The notes beneath the pieces are model-generated. The model did not search any database, had not been told where the DNA came from, and saw nothing but the letters and a program-made list of their open reading frames with translations. The position numbers and the translations under genes were made by a program. Shown here piece by piece: positions 57,701 to 64,000 of a DNA stretch of 64,000 nucleotides. Numbering within the stretch: position 1 is the stretch's first letter; every line of letters starts with the position of its first letter. This stretch comes from Procambarus clarkii (lineage: Eukaryota; Arthropoda; Malacostraca; Decapoda; Cambaridae), in assembly GCF_040958095.1 (NCBI RefSeq), contig NC_091219.1, forward strand, positions 29,946,572-30,010,571, written 5' to 3'.

Positions 57701-60700
57701 ACAGCTGCTACGGGCTGCTTCCTGGGGGGTGTGTGTAACAAAAAGGAGGCCTGGTCAAGGACCGGGCCGCAGGTACGCTAAGCCCCGAAATCATCTTGAG
57801 ATAACCTCAAGAAGGGTGACATTCGGGCATGAAGATTTTAGAGGTCAAACAGGGTCCTTGCCACCTGATACTTGGTCAACATTCCAGGTCTTAGTCGTTC
57901 GTGTGTGGTTTTGGGTTGCAGGTTGCGAGTTGTCTCAACTGAGGAGCATGTGGTGGTCGCCTCCTGGGTAAGACCATCTTTTACTTAGCTTTGGTTATAT
58001 AGCTCCATGGAGCAGACAGGGCTCCCCACAGAAAACCAGCGTTGACTGTAATGAAACACCATTTTCTGGGTGAGCCCCAGAGGCTCCCTGGCACCCTCCC
58101 TTCCTACCTCCAGTCGGTGGTTTATTTTGGTTTTGATGCTCAGCCTCTGAACTGGAGGGGTGAGTCAGTAGCCGGGGTGAGGGGGGGGGTCTGGGGCTGT
58201 GTGGACAAGTGGCTCATCAGTGGTGTATGACGTTTGCTTGTTTCCTTGGGTGTTATGGGAGTTCTGCATCTCTGCTCGGTCTTCATATGCAATTTTCTTA
58301 CCAAGTGGGGTTTTTGTTATGTCTACCTTTCTTAGTGCCTTACCCCGATCGATGGCAGACATGGAATGCCTCCAACCACATGGGGGGTTTCCATAGGCTA
58401 TGGCTCCCTGTGCCTCTCTGAGGGGGGGCCAAGTTCTGGCTTGTGGTCCCCATTAGGCTAGACTCTAATTGACTGATGCCCCAGACTAATATATATTGCT
58501 TAACGCTTATATATATTAACGCTTAACTTCAGTCTGATTACTCCAGTGAGCCTCTGGGGCTTGCTGAGAAAATGGTGTTTCATTATGTTTAACACTGGTA
58601 TATTCTTTTGCACCATAATGTAGGATTTTTGAGCCGCTTAACCACTGTGATGCGCCGAGTTTATTGTGAAATTCCCCCTATGCGCATGAAATCAAGTATT
58701 CCCCCAAAAATCTTTTTTTTATTTGTAAAAGGATAAATTCCCTTCCCTGAACATGTCTGTGTAAAAATATATTCCAAATTCCACTTACTGTGGCTGTGGG
58801 GGACGTGGACAAGGTGCGCTCTGATGTCATCAGGGACTGGTCGCCTGTGCAAGAAGCTCCCAGACACGGTCGCACGGGCCATTCAAGCAATGCGTGTTGC
58901 CACAAATATATTTTCAATTATTTGTTCTATGTATTTCCAATGCTGTTTTATTTGCTTTTTTTTTTTATCGTATATGATGCATATTTGTGTCCTTTACAAT
59001 ATATATGCAGTAGAACGTTCATAATGTTCCATGGAACTGTGATACATGTCACTAATGTGTCCACAATGTTTATTGTCGCAATATTACCAATAAAATTACA
59101 ATATGTAAAGTTTCACACACTGTTTACACAGTAACACACTGTATTACACACTCAATACTTCGGAAGTCAGTAATAATCAACAAAGTAGTCCATAGTACAC
59201 AGCGTAACTTCGCTCTCGTTGCACCAGGTATAGATAGATTTTTGCTTACTGTTTCTTCGTTCTGTGTGCTTGCAAATAACGCACTCCCGTACACCCTTGG
59301 CCTTAGTACTTGTAGGTGGTATGTAGCCAAGTTTGTAAAGCATAAGGTAGTATTGAAAAGATTATAGAAGATTAATTTGTAAGGTAGTCTTGAAAAGATC
59401 GCTTTGTAAGGTCCCACACAGGAAGAGAATCAGCATGCCTCAAAGTGTGTCCGTCAATCTGGAAGAGATTCAGCTATTGTTGAAAATATCTATGTAAAAC
59501 ACCATCATGGAAGCTGCTAACACTGTTCACCTATGCTACTTGTATGAGATGCATCATCACTTAATGCAGAAAACGATTCATCTATGTATCATCTATATAA
59601 ATTGGAGATAGCATCTGCATCAAGCGCCACCCTTGCCCATGGGTGGGCAAGGGTGGCGCTCAGAGCTATGACTGGATATGCTCGCTGTATCGTCCTCATA
59701 GGTACTGTATCACTTGCATCTGACCTTTGTGTTAGGTTTTTACTGCGCCTAGCTTCACCAATATCATGACCCGTTATGTTCTTCAAACAATATGGTTCGA
59801 ATTTCGCCGACAGCGCGTGATCTTTCAACACCGTGTCGGACAGGTGTTTGGGAGCCAGAGGCGCGTGCGCCACCCATGGTTGCTCACTCAGTACTAACCC
59901 AGCCAGCAGCCCTAAGGCATTCTGGGAATTTTTTCCAATATGGCTGCCTTTCACTAGAGGTCCTAAAAGTTCATTTCGTACACAACCAATCGTGCGCACA
60001 TTTTGAATGGGTACAAAAAAATTAGAGTTTTCTCGGTTGGCGCAGTTTCTCACCGACCAAGTTTTCTCAGTTGGCACAGTCCAGTAGTTAAAGGTTAAAA
60101 ATTATTAATTTTGTATTCATTGTTTATTATAATTTTGCTTTAGCTTCTCATATGTGTGTGTGTGTGTAATTACCTAAGTGTAGTTACAGGATGAGAGCTA
60201 CCCTCGTGGTGTCCTGTCTTCCTAGCATTCTTTGTCATATAACGCTTTGAGACTACTGATGGTCTTGGCCTCCACCACCTTCTCAACTAACTTGTTCCAA
60301 CCGTCTACTACTCTGTTTGCGAAACTTAATTTTCTTATATTTCTTTGGCATCTGTGTTTAGCTAGTTTAAATCTATGACCTTGTTCTTGAAGTTCCAGGT
60401 CTCAGGAAATCTTCCCTATCAATTTTATCAATTCCTGTTACTATTTTGTACGTAGTGATCATATCACCTCTTTTTCTTCTGTCTTCTAGCTTTGGCATAT
60501 TTAATGCTTCTAACCTCTCCTCGTAGCTCTTGCCCTTCAGTTCTGGGAGCCACTTAGTAGCATGTCTTTGCACCTTTTCCAGTTTGTTGATGTGCTTCTT
60601 AAGATATGGGCACCACACAACTGCTGCATATTCTAGCTTTGGCCTAACAAAAGTCGTGAACAATTTCTTTAGTATATCGCCATCCATGTATTTAAAAGCA

Positions 60701-62141
60701 ATTCTGAAGTTAGAAAGCGTGGCATAGGTTCCTCGCACAACGTTCTTTATATGGTCCTCGGGTGATAGTTTTCTATCTAGAACCATCTCTTTCTGTATCA
60801 GAATTCTTTAAAGATTTCTCACATAATATATAGGTTGCGTGGGGTCTATGGTCTCCTATTCCACATTCCATAACATGGCATTTATTAACATTAAATTGCA
60901 AGAACTGAACTCTGTGGTACTCCACTTGTGACATTTCTCCAGTCCGATACATTGCCTCTGATCACTGCCCTCATTTTTCTATCAGTCGGGAAATTTTTCA
61001 TCCATGTTAGCTTACCTGTCACCCCTCCAATATTTTCCAGTTTCCAGAACAACCTCTTATGTGGTACTCTGTCGAAAGCCTGTTTTAGGTCCAGATAGAT
61101 GCAGTCAACCCAACCATCTCTTTCCTGTAAAATCTCTGGCTCGATCATAGAAACTGAGTAAATTTGATACACAGGATCTTCCAGATAGAAAACCATTCTG
61201 TCTGTCTGATATAATATCATTTCTCTCCAGGTGTTCTACCCATTTAGTTTTGATTAGTTTTTCCAATACTTTCACTATTACACTAGTCAATGATACAGGT
61301 TTATAATTGAGGGGGTCTTCCCTGCTGCCACTTTTGTAGATTGGAACTATGTTAGCCTGTTTCCACACATCTGCTACGACTCCTGTACACAGGGATGCCT
61401 GAAAGATCAGGTGAAGTGGAATGCTGAGCTCCGATGCACATTCTCTCAGAACCAATGGTGAAACTCCATCTGGGCCTACTGCTTTATTCTTTCTTAGCTC
61501 CTTTAGCATATTTTCCACTTCATCTCTATACACCTCTATACACTCTATGTTTTGTGGAATTCTTATTGTGTCTGGTTCTCTGAAGATCTCATTTTGTACA
61601 AATACACTTTGGAACTTTTCGTTTACTGTTTCACACATTTCCTTTTCATTTTCTGTGTATCTGTCCCCCATTTTTAACCTCTGAATATTATCCTTTACCT
61701 GCAGCTTACTTTTAATGAATTTATAGAAAAGGCCTGGATCTGATTTGCATTTGTCTGCTATACCGTTTGTTGTCTGCTATATACTCTATACAGCATATAG
61801 ACATATGCTATATGTCTGTGTGTGTGTGTGTGAGAGAGAGTGTACACCTACGTACTGTCGTCACTCGACCAAAGTTCACAACAAGTAATTTACATGCAGT
61901 AAATTTATACTGATATAGACATTTATATTAATGTCTAATGCACTATAATTTTTTTTTTTTACAGATGGAAGGGTGTTTAGTGAATCTTCCCTCCACTGAA
62001 CGGAACCTTGAAAGCGTAGCTCTGGCATTGTGTCAGGGTCAGCCTGTTTTGGTTGAAGGAGTTGTTGGCAGTGGGAAGACTTCTCTTGTGGAACATTTAG
62101 CTTGTGTTACTGGGCGGACTAAAGCTCCCTATCTTATCAAG
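41046..62141 (+). CDS. MDN1: Midasin N-terminal part (first five exons; continues beyond the window)
   Basis: Five exons, 41046-41147, 47094-47326, 52734-52976, 56780-57020 and 61965-62141, join in phase to 332 codons. They run from the start codon to the Walker A motif of the first AAA module. All have GT-AG borders. The product is the N-terminal domain plus the beginning of AAA1 of midasin, the AAA ATPase that strips assembly factors (Ytm1- and Rsa4-type partners) from pre-60S ribosomes. The length to Walker A is close to that of vertebrate midasin. Introns of 3.7-5.9 kb are filled with repeats, but no exon is damaged. The rest of the gene should lie right of the window. The C-terminal exons are instead found to the left, at 1171-20779. 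Confidence 0.93.
41790..42240 (+). mobile_element. LINE family F fragment in MDN1 intron 1
   Basis: The + strand sense reads like an RT C-terminal tail (LPHYILKVGSLDCFKHSLDI and YKLDWVDINRFLEWANKP at 42045-42155) after broken frames with LLAYKILMGIDRV-like content. It is 5' truncated. Confidence 0.65.
43155..45200 (-). mobile_element. LINE or Gag-like ORF1 remnant with CCHC zinc knuckles
   Basis: Minus-strand frames in order give SVGKRW-like and ELNDSHIVLVYSLDHDSLD text (45173-44835), then TTFIRPQILSKIVDITNPAP (near 44815). Next come two zinc knuckles, CYKCYKYDHYTTNC and CSICSEEHHYKDC, at about 44365-44270, and a Thr/Ala/Pro-rich tail (43993-43589). The order fits an RNA-binding ORF1 of a non-LTR element. 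Several frameshifts make it a pseudogene. No RT is attached on the left side. Confidence 0.65.
45425..45725 (+). mobile_element. tRNA-derived SINE (family 2) with poly(A)
   Basis: The head TCTCCGTGGTGTAGTGGTAA, B-box GGGTTCGTATCCTGGCCG, body GGGACCATAGGATTAAGGAC and tail TCTTGTATATATCTC lead into an A-rich run of about 28 bp. The long A tail suggests a fairly recent insertion. Confidence 0.9.
45730..46860. other. MDN1 intron 1, AT-rich, no gene
   Basis: AT-rich sequence with a G-tract at about 46516-46528 and a short hairpin at about 46212-46241 (CTCACACACCA against TGGTGTGAG). I see no coding or transposon boundary. Confidence 0.45.
46865..46975 (+). mobile_element. Possible SINE (tRNA-like head, family 4)
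   Basis: TAGCTCAGTCAATTAAGGCA (A-box type) and GAGTCGAATCCTCATCACGG (B-box type) in tRNA spacing are followed by CCCTTGTGGATTTGTTCAT. It is a single copy in this window, so support is moderate. Confidence 0.45.
47094..47326 (+). CDS. MDN1: MDN1 exon 2
   Basis: The acceptor is TTTCTTCTTGCAG and the donor GTAAGT, leaving in phase 2. It encodes NWDKNDRELVLQSCGQSLLD, GVHLRPWLLELLGRA and CVALSKLVTISND, the helical N-terminal domain of midasin (vertebrate form LRPLLLDLL, then CVSMSKLI). Confidence 0.92.
47390..48345 (+). mobile_element. LINE family B, 302-codon RT C-terminal frame
   Basis: An uninterrupted frame (47396-48304) begins just after the RT catalytic box and reads INKVFDWASKKNMMFNSDKF, LVLSRLEYCSVLTSP and [20 protein letters not shown], ending PRAGLGE. 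Upstream RT and endonuclease are absent, as expected from 5' truncation. It begins 64 bp inside MDN1 intron 2 and is the best-preserved copy of this family here. Confidence 0.88.
48480..48893. repeat. 20-bp minisatellite, about 20 copies
   Basis: The unit CCATCACTTTTCCTGTCTTC repeats head to tail in perfect 20-bp register. The first eight units read CCATCAC and the rest CCAGCAC, with a few single changes in the last five. It is flanked on the left by GTGTAGTTACAGGATGA and on the right by CACTCTTTGTCATATAACG, two parts of the family C LINE tail that are adjacent in the copy at 60.2 kb. Confidence 0.97.
48896..49085 (-). mobile_element. LINE family C 3' fragment
   Basis: The minus frame reads KGIPETCNLTNKRSQLQAKE and VVDGWNKLRWWRPKP, as at the end of other family C copies. 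The frame runs on into the minisatellite, which belongs to the element's tail. Confidence 0.75.
49086..49150 (+). mobile_element. LINE family A tail fragment
   Basis: CACCTAGTTGTGCTTGCGGG, then GGTTGAGCTCTGGCTCTTTT and CTCTCAACTGTCAATCGA, match 15585-15655. Confidence 0.75.
49155..52178 (+). mobile_element. DIRS-like retroelement with inverted terminal repeats and internal complementary region
   Basis: The left arm (about 49157-49556) is the reverse complement of the right arm (about 51735-52160). Examples are GGGGTCTGCC-type flanks, CCCCAAAACAAACCCCTATT against AATAGGGGTTTGTTTTGGGG, and GAGCCAGAACCTGGC against GCCAGGTTCTGGCTC. Between them at 50560-51500 are broken frames of a tyrosine recombinase that match the DIRS copies at 54 and 57 kb. 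At 51578-51681 a segment pairs with both outer ends: its first half with the left end (GCTCCCCGGAGTTA), its second half with the right end. That is the internal complementary region known from DIRS-1. Gag, RT and RNase H are missing, so the copy is internally deleted. A SINE is nested at 50250-50497. Confidence 0.82.
50250..50497 (+). mobile_element. SINE family 1 nested in the DIRS-like element
   Basis: Head GATTCGTAGTCCTGAGGTTC with B-box GGTTCGATCCCCGG, body TAGCAGTAAATAGGTACCTG and tail CATCTCGAGATAACCTCAAC. Full length. Confidence 0.9.
52190..52370 (-). mobile_element. SINE family 1, 3'-truncated
   Basis: A reverse-oriented copy. CCCAGGAAGCAGCCCATAAC is at the left and the head complement GGACTACGAATCCGAAGCAC is at the right. 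The tail end is missing. It lies directly outside the DIRS right terminus. Confidence 0.85.
52734..52976 (+). CDS. MDN1: MDN1 exon 3
   Basis: The acceptor is ATTTTTCCAG and the donor GTAAGT, entering after two bases and leaving after two. It encodes FVLKYFQEAPAPFQK (vertebrate FALRYFKDTSPVFQR), a Lys-rich KKLKRQKQQ stretch, and YDLLVYVGGDLIRIWKWSCL (vertebrate FKFL...FRELWDWS). Confidence 0.9.
53218..53965. repeat. ACTAGTGACATTTG-C(n) minisatellite, about 30 copies
   Basis: The unit CTCACTAGTGACATTTG is followed by a C tract of 4-14 bases, giving unit lengths of about 20-31 bp. Roughly 30 units lie in MDN1 intron 3. The right edge passes into CACTATTCACATTTGCGG, the start of DIRS RNase H sequence. 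The unit may have expanded from that point. Confidence 0.95.
53968..55680 (+). mobile_element. DIRS-like retroelement, second copy (RNase H end, recombinase, complementary region, right terminus)
   Basis: The frame at 53968-54119 reads HIQGVSNVLVDSLSRFIPLS and then VDLFAST, a typical end of a DIRS RNase H. From 54240 the recombinase region follows, with ALHCYLRATAS and HAHDVRKFPALAAVFGNIS (the H-x-x-R block of tyrosine recombinases) at 54670-54880. The complementary region (55085-55165) and right terminal repeat (to 55680) match the copy at 49155-52178 in order. The left terminus and gag/RT are absent; a minisatellite replaces them. Frameshifts make it inactive. Confidence 0.82.
55690..56495 (-). 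mobile_element. LINE family C fragment
   Basis: Minus frames read DLGVVMDNKLSPRN and [20 protein letters not shown], upstream of the shared tail TTACAGGATGAGAGCTACGC (55704). Several stops and shifts. It starts near the RT catalytic region (FANDA-like at 56440) and is 5' truncated. Confidence 0.8.
56780..57020 (+). CDS. MDN1: MDN1 exon 4
   Basis: The acceptor is TTTTTCCATAG and the donor GTAATA. One base completes a Trp codon. It encodes LACHCIAVLSRMSESQRESL (vertebrate TANCLALVTCMNEEHKLSF) and HTVIVSGVTLPLYDRRHQ (vertebrate VTAVCGVVLPG). It ends in phase 0, in register with exon 5. Confidence 0.9.
57157..58600 (+). mobile_element. DIRS-like retroelement, third copy, strongly deleted
   Basis: A left terminal remnant (57157-57265, reverse sense, GGGAGCCCCATTGGCTCCC) joins directly to the C-terminal recombinase region (57280-57545 and 57820-57960), with AALRCYLRTSASVPGDS and HAHDVRQFAAF. 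The complementary region (57995-58090) and a right terminal repeat ending at 58600 follow. A SINE splits the recombinase at 57556-57812. Confidence 0.75.
57556..57812 (+). mobile_element. SINE family 1 nested in the third DIRS copy
   Basis: Head GACAGCTGGGTAGACAGC and B-box GGTTCGATCCCCGG, body TAGCAGTAAATAGGTACCTG, tail CATCTTGAGATAACCTCAAG. It carries the extra GTGTGTAACAAAAAGGAGGC block also seen at 25085, so those two form a subfamily. Confidence 0.9.
58638..60091 (-). mobile_element. piggyBac-type element, internally deleted
   Basis: TTAA bounds both ends (58638-58641 and 60088-60091), with inverted termini TTAACCACTG and TTAACTACTG. On the minus strand at about 59345-59170 a frame reads GVRECVICKHTERRNSKQKS, then IYTWCNESEVTLCTMDYF. 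This is the C-terminal Cys/His zinc-binding domain of piggyBac transposases, ending in a stop. The catalytic core is missing. It lies in MDN1 intron 4. Confidence 0.75.
59623..59660. repeat. 17-bp perfect hairpin inside the piggyBac element
   Basis: AGCGCCACCCTTGCCCA (59623-59639) pairs exactly with TGGGCAAGGGTGGCGCT (59644-59660), with a 4-nt loop. The stem is GC-rich. Confidence 0.9.
60165..61790 (-). mobile_element. LINE family C with the RT catalytic box deleted
   Basis: A 188-codon minus frame (61671-61105) has NKAVGPDGVSPLVLRECASE, NIVPIYKSGSREDPLNYKPV and SDRQNGFLSGRSCVSNLLSF. The next gives YLDLKQAFDRVPHKRLFWKL and TSGVPQSSVL. It then jumps to [20 protein letters not shown] and later RPKLEYAAVVWCPYLKKH (60786-60373). 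The stretch between GVPQ and FNVNKCH, which should carry FADD, is gone. The tail TTACAGGATGAGAGCTACCC is at 60185. It is inactive but otherwise the longest family C copy here. Confidence 0.88.
61812..61840. repeat. (TG)n/(AG)n microsatellite
   Basis: A short TG run followed by AG, about 130 bp upstream of the MDN1 exon 5 acceptor. Confidence 0.8.
61965..62141 (+). CDS. MDN1: MDN1 exon 5: start of AAA1 with Walker A
   Basis: The acceptor is a long T tract plus ACAG and the donor GTAATG; it is phase 0 at both ends, 59 codons. It encodes VALALCQGQPVLVEGVVGSG followed by KTSLVEHLACVTGRTKAPYL. GVVGSGKT is a Walker A (G-x4-GKT) motif. The block is nearly the vertebrate LLEGPIGCGKTSLVEYLAAV sequence of AAA1. 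Confidence 0.96.
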
Positions 62142-62765
62142 GTAATGATTTAAATACAAAATTAAAAAGTCCTTTTAATTTTATATTCAAATTTAGTCAA
62201 ATAAAACAAGTGTTTGGGTAGATGAGATGATCTGGAAAGATCTAAGGAATTAAAAAGTAGAAAGGAGGGAATCAGGATGAAGTAGTGTATATAATATATT
62301 TAACTTCATATTAAACCATTGCCCCAACCTTTGAGGATTTTCATGTGAATTTTCACTTTAAACTGTTAAAAAGTTGATGACAGATTTACTCCTTTTTTAA
62401 TTCAATAATGCTGAGTCTACCAAGATTGTATCAGATTCTTTAGTGCTAAGAAAAGAAACATCAGTATTCTATGTTTACTATCATTAAGGAATTATTTATC
62501 TTGTGTCAAGAAAACAATGATGTAACAAATAGGAAGAGCTATTTTTGCAAATTAATCATTTTCACAGTCTGGCTTCTGAGCTCATGCAAGCATGTAAACT
62601 GTAAATGCTTGCCTCTGACTTTAAACCTTGCTTCTGACTTCAGACCAACTTTTAAAATATTTATACTCTTTGTTACATTTTCAAAGTTCTTTCTTGCATT
62701 TTAACTTTGTCATGTTCAGAAAAGAATTCTCTAGCATTTAGACAAAAAATATTTGTATATTTGGT
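62142..62765. other. MDN1 intron 5, AT-rich, no feature seen
   Basis: No gene, RNA or repeat boundary recognised. Confidence 0.45.
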
Positions 62766-62769
62766 CTCC

Positions 62770-64000
62770 CTCTGCAAAGCATGAGAGTGGTGCCAATGAA
62801 TGGAAGGCAAACCAACAGCCAAATATACTGTATTCCCAAATCTGGCTCCGACGAGGGCCCAACCAGCAGCATGTAAAGCCCCAGCCGTACTAGACAGTTT
62901 CCAAGGGCAAGGATGAGATCCCTGAAGTGAAACCTAGATGTGAAATAGGCCAGTATGAAGCTTCTGCCAAAGACAAAAATTAGGCAACAACATCCTCTGG
63001 GAAGAGGAGTGACAAAAAGGGGGAAGGGAATAAAAGGCCAAGGACAAAGCCAAATCCAATGACTGGAACAACATAGTTTGTCAATGTGCGAGATGAGCAG
63101 ACTAGAACATGGCCTCTACCTTCCGGAGCATGGGATCACACAGATTGGGCATAGCTGCTAATGGCACCATGGTGGGCAACAAGGCACCCACGCCTGACCC
63201 AGAGCTAAGCGTATCAAGATCCTCATGGAGCCAGTCGGTATAAAGCTCCACGAGAACCAGAAAATGTGTGATCGTAACCATCTGTTAGTGAGTTAGCAAG
63301 TTATTCATATGAATCTATGTTAGCAAAGGCAACAGGTCATGGAGCTGCATCAACCCTATGTTCTGCAAAAGAGTAGGAGCAGATACTGCCCTTGGGAGCA
63401 GACACAGTCATTGATCGCCTCAAAAGAAAAGCTGCCCAAAATCACCTGAAACGGTCAAAACCTCTAGCCAATTGAGCGTGTGGGAACAACAAAATCTGCA
63501 CTAATCTCGGAGAAAAAAAAAAAAAAGTATTGTTTGCTAGCCAGGAAGACTCTGGGACATCATAGCAAATCCAGTATGGTAAGAAAGACCCAAACTCAGA
63601 AAAGGCAGGGGTCCATCACAGAGGCAGGCTTTTGGTTACACAGCTGTTTAAAATGATCCGCCCTAACCACCGGAGACCGAGAGTAAGGAAATCTCCAGAA
63701 GAATGCATTGAATGCACCATAGGGCATGTGGAGAAGAAAAGGGGAAGCCATATTAAGATAAAAATTGTAATAGGATAAGATAAGGGATAAGAAATCCCTC
63801 TCCCAGAAGCAAAAGACCTTCGTCATACAGTCTGAAAGACCAGGCAGGGTCCAAGGGAACACAAGGGCCCTATCCAACTCCACCCAAGCCCTGGAAACCA
63901 AAAAAGAAGACTCCAGGACAGAGCCAGAATCAACACCCACTGCCTGTGATAAGAAAGCAGATTCCAACAAAGGCTTCAGAGGAAGGGGGGGTTGGCTAGA
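62770..64000 (-). other. Coding-like remnant of unknown type, probably a transposable element
   Basis: A 124-codon minus frame (63970-63596) reads as natural protein (SRAWVELDRALVFPWTLPGL, then FWRFPYSRSPVVRADHFKQL). Similar text follows in other frames at about 63270-63110 (VELYTDWLHEDLDTLSSGSG). I do not recognise the family. The lack of splice support and the repeat-rich setting suggest a decayed element rather than a host gene. Confidence 0.35.

Overview
The window is eukaryotic nuclear DNA. The genes are split into exons with GT-AG introns of several kb, and the introns are packed with decayed transposable elements. The two host proteins (midasin and the complex I subunit NDUFS7) are animal-like. 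The repeat set (tRNA-derived SINEs, several non-LTR retrotransposon families, DIRS-like tyrosine-recombinase retroelements, piggyBac and hAT elements) suggests a large repeat-rich arthropod genome, most likely a decapod crustacean such as a crayfish. The taxon is inference from repeat style, not proven. No prokaryotic or viral gene was recognised.

Layout. Positions 1-20779 hold six in-phase exons of the C-terminal half of midasin (MDN1) on the + strand: 1171-1291, 7687-14740, 14951-15194, 15372-15463, 20220-20408 and 20568-20779. The second is a single uninterrupted 7.05 kb exon ending in the D/E-rich region. The last has a one-base frameshift, and the MIDAS (VWA-like) domain that should follow is not found. 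Its introns hold a MITE, a piggyBac element and LINEs. A DIRS recombinase fragment runs into a gap of exactly 500 N (21681-22180).

Positions 22181-39764 hold a complete four-exon NDUFS7 gene on the minus strand, with LINE, SINE and inverted-repeat insertions around and inside it. Positions 39765-41045 are a divergent promoter interval carrying a hAT element with an 8-bp target duplication. Positions 41046-62141 hold the first five exons of MDN1 (+ strand), from the start codon to the Walker A motif of AAA1. The gene runs off the right edge. Its introns contain a cluster of DIRS-like elements, two minisatellites and a second piggyBac-type element.

The most notable point is gene order. The C-terminal exons of MDN1 lie upstream of its own start codon on the same strand, with an assembly gap and NDUFS7 between. 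Either two contigs were scaffolded in the wrong order or MDN1 is duplicated in tandem with a broken first copy. The second notable point is a DIRS-like element at 49155-52178. Its inverted terminal repeats and internal complementary region can both be read by eye, and three further degraded copies share the design.
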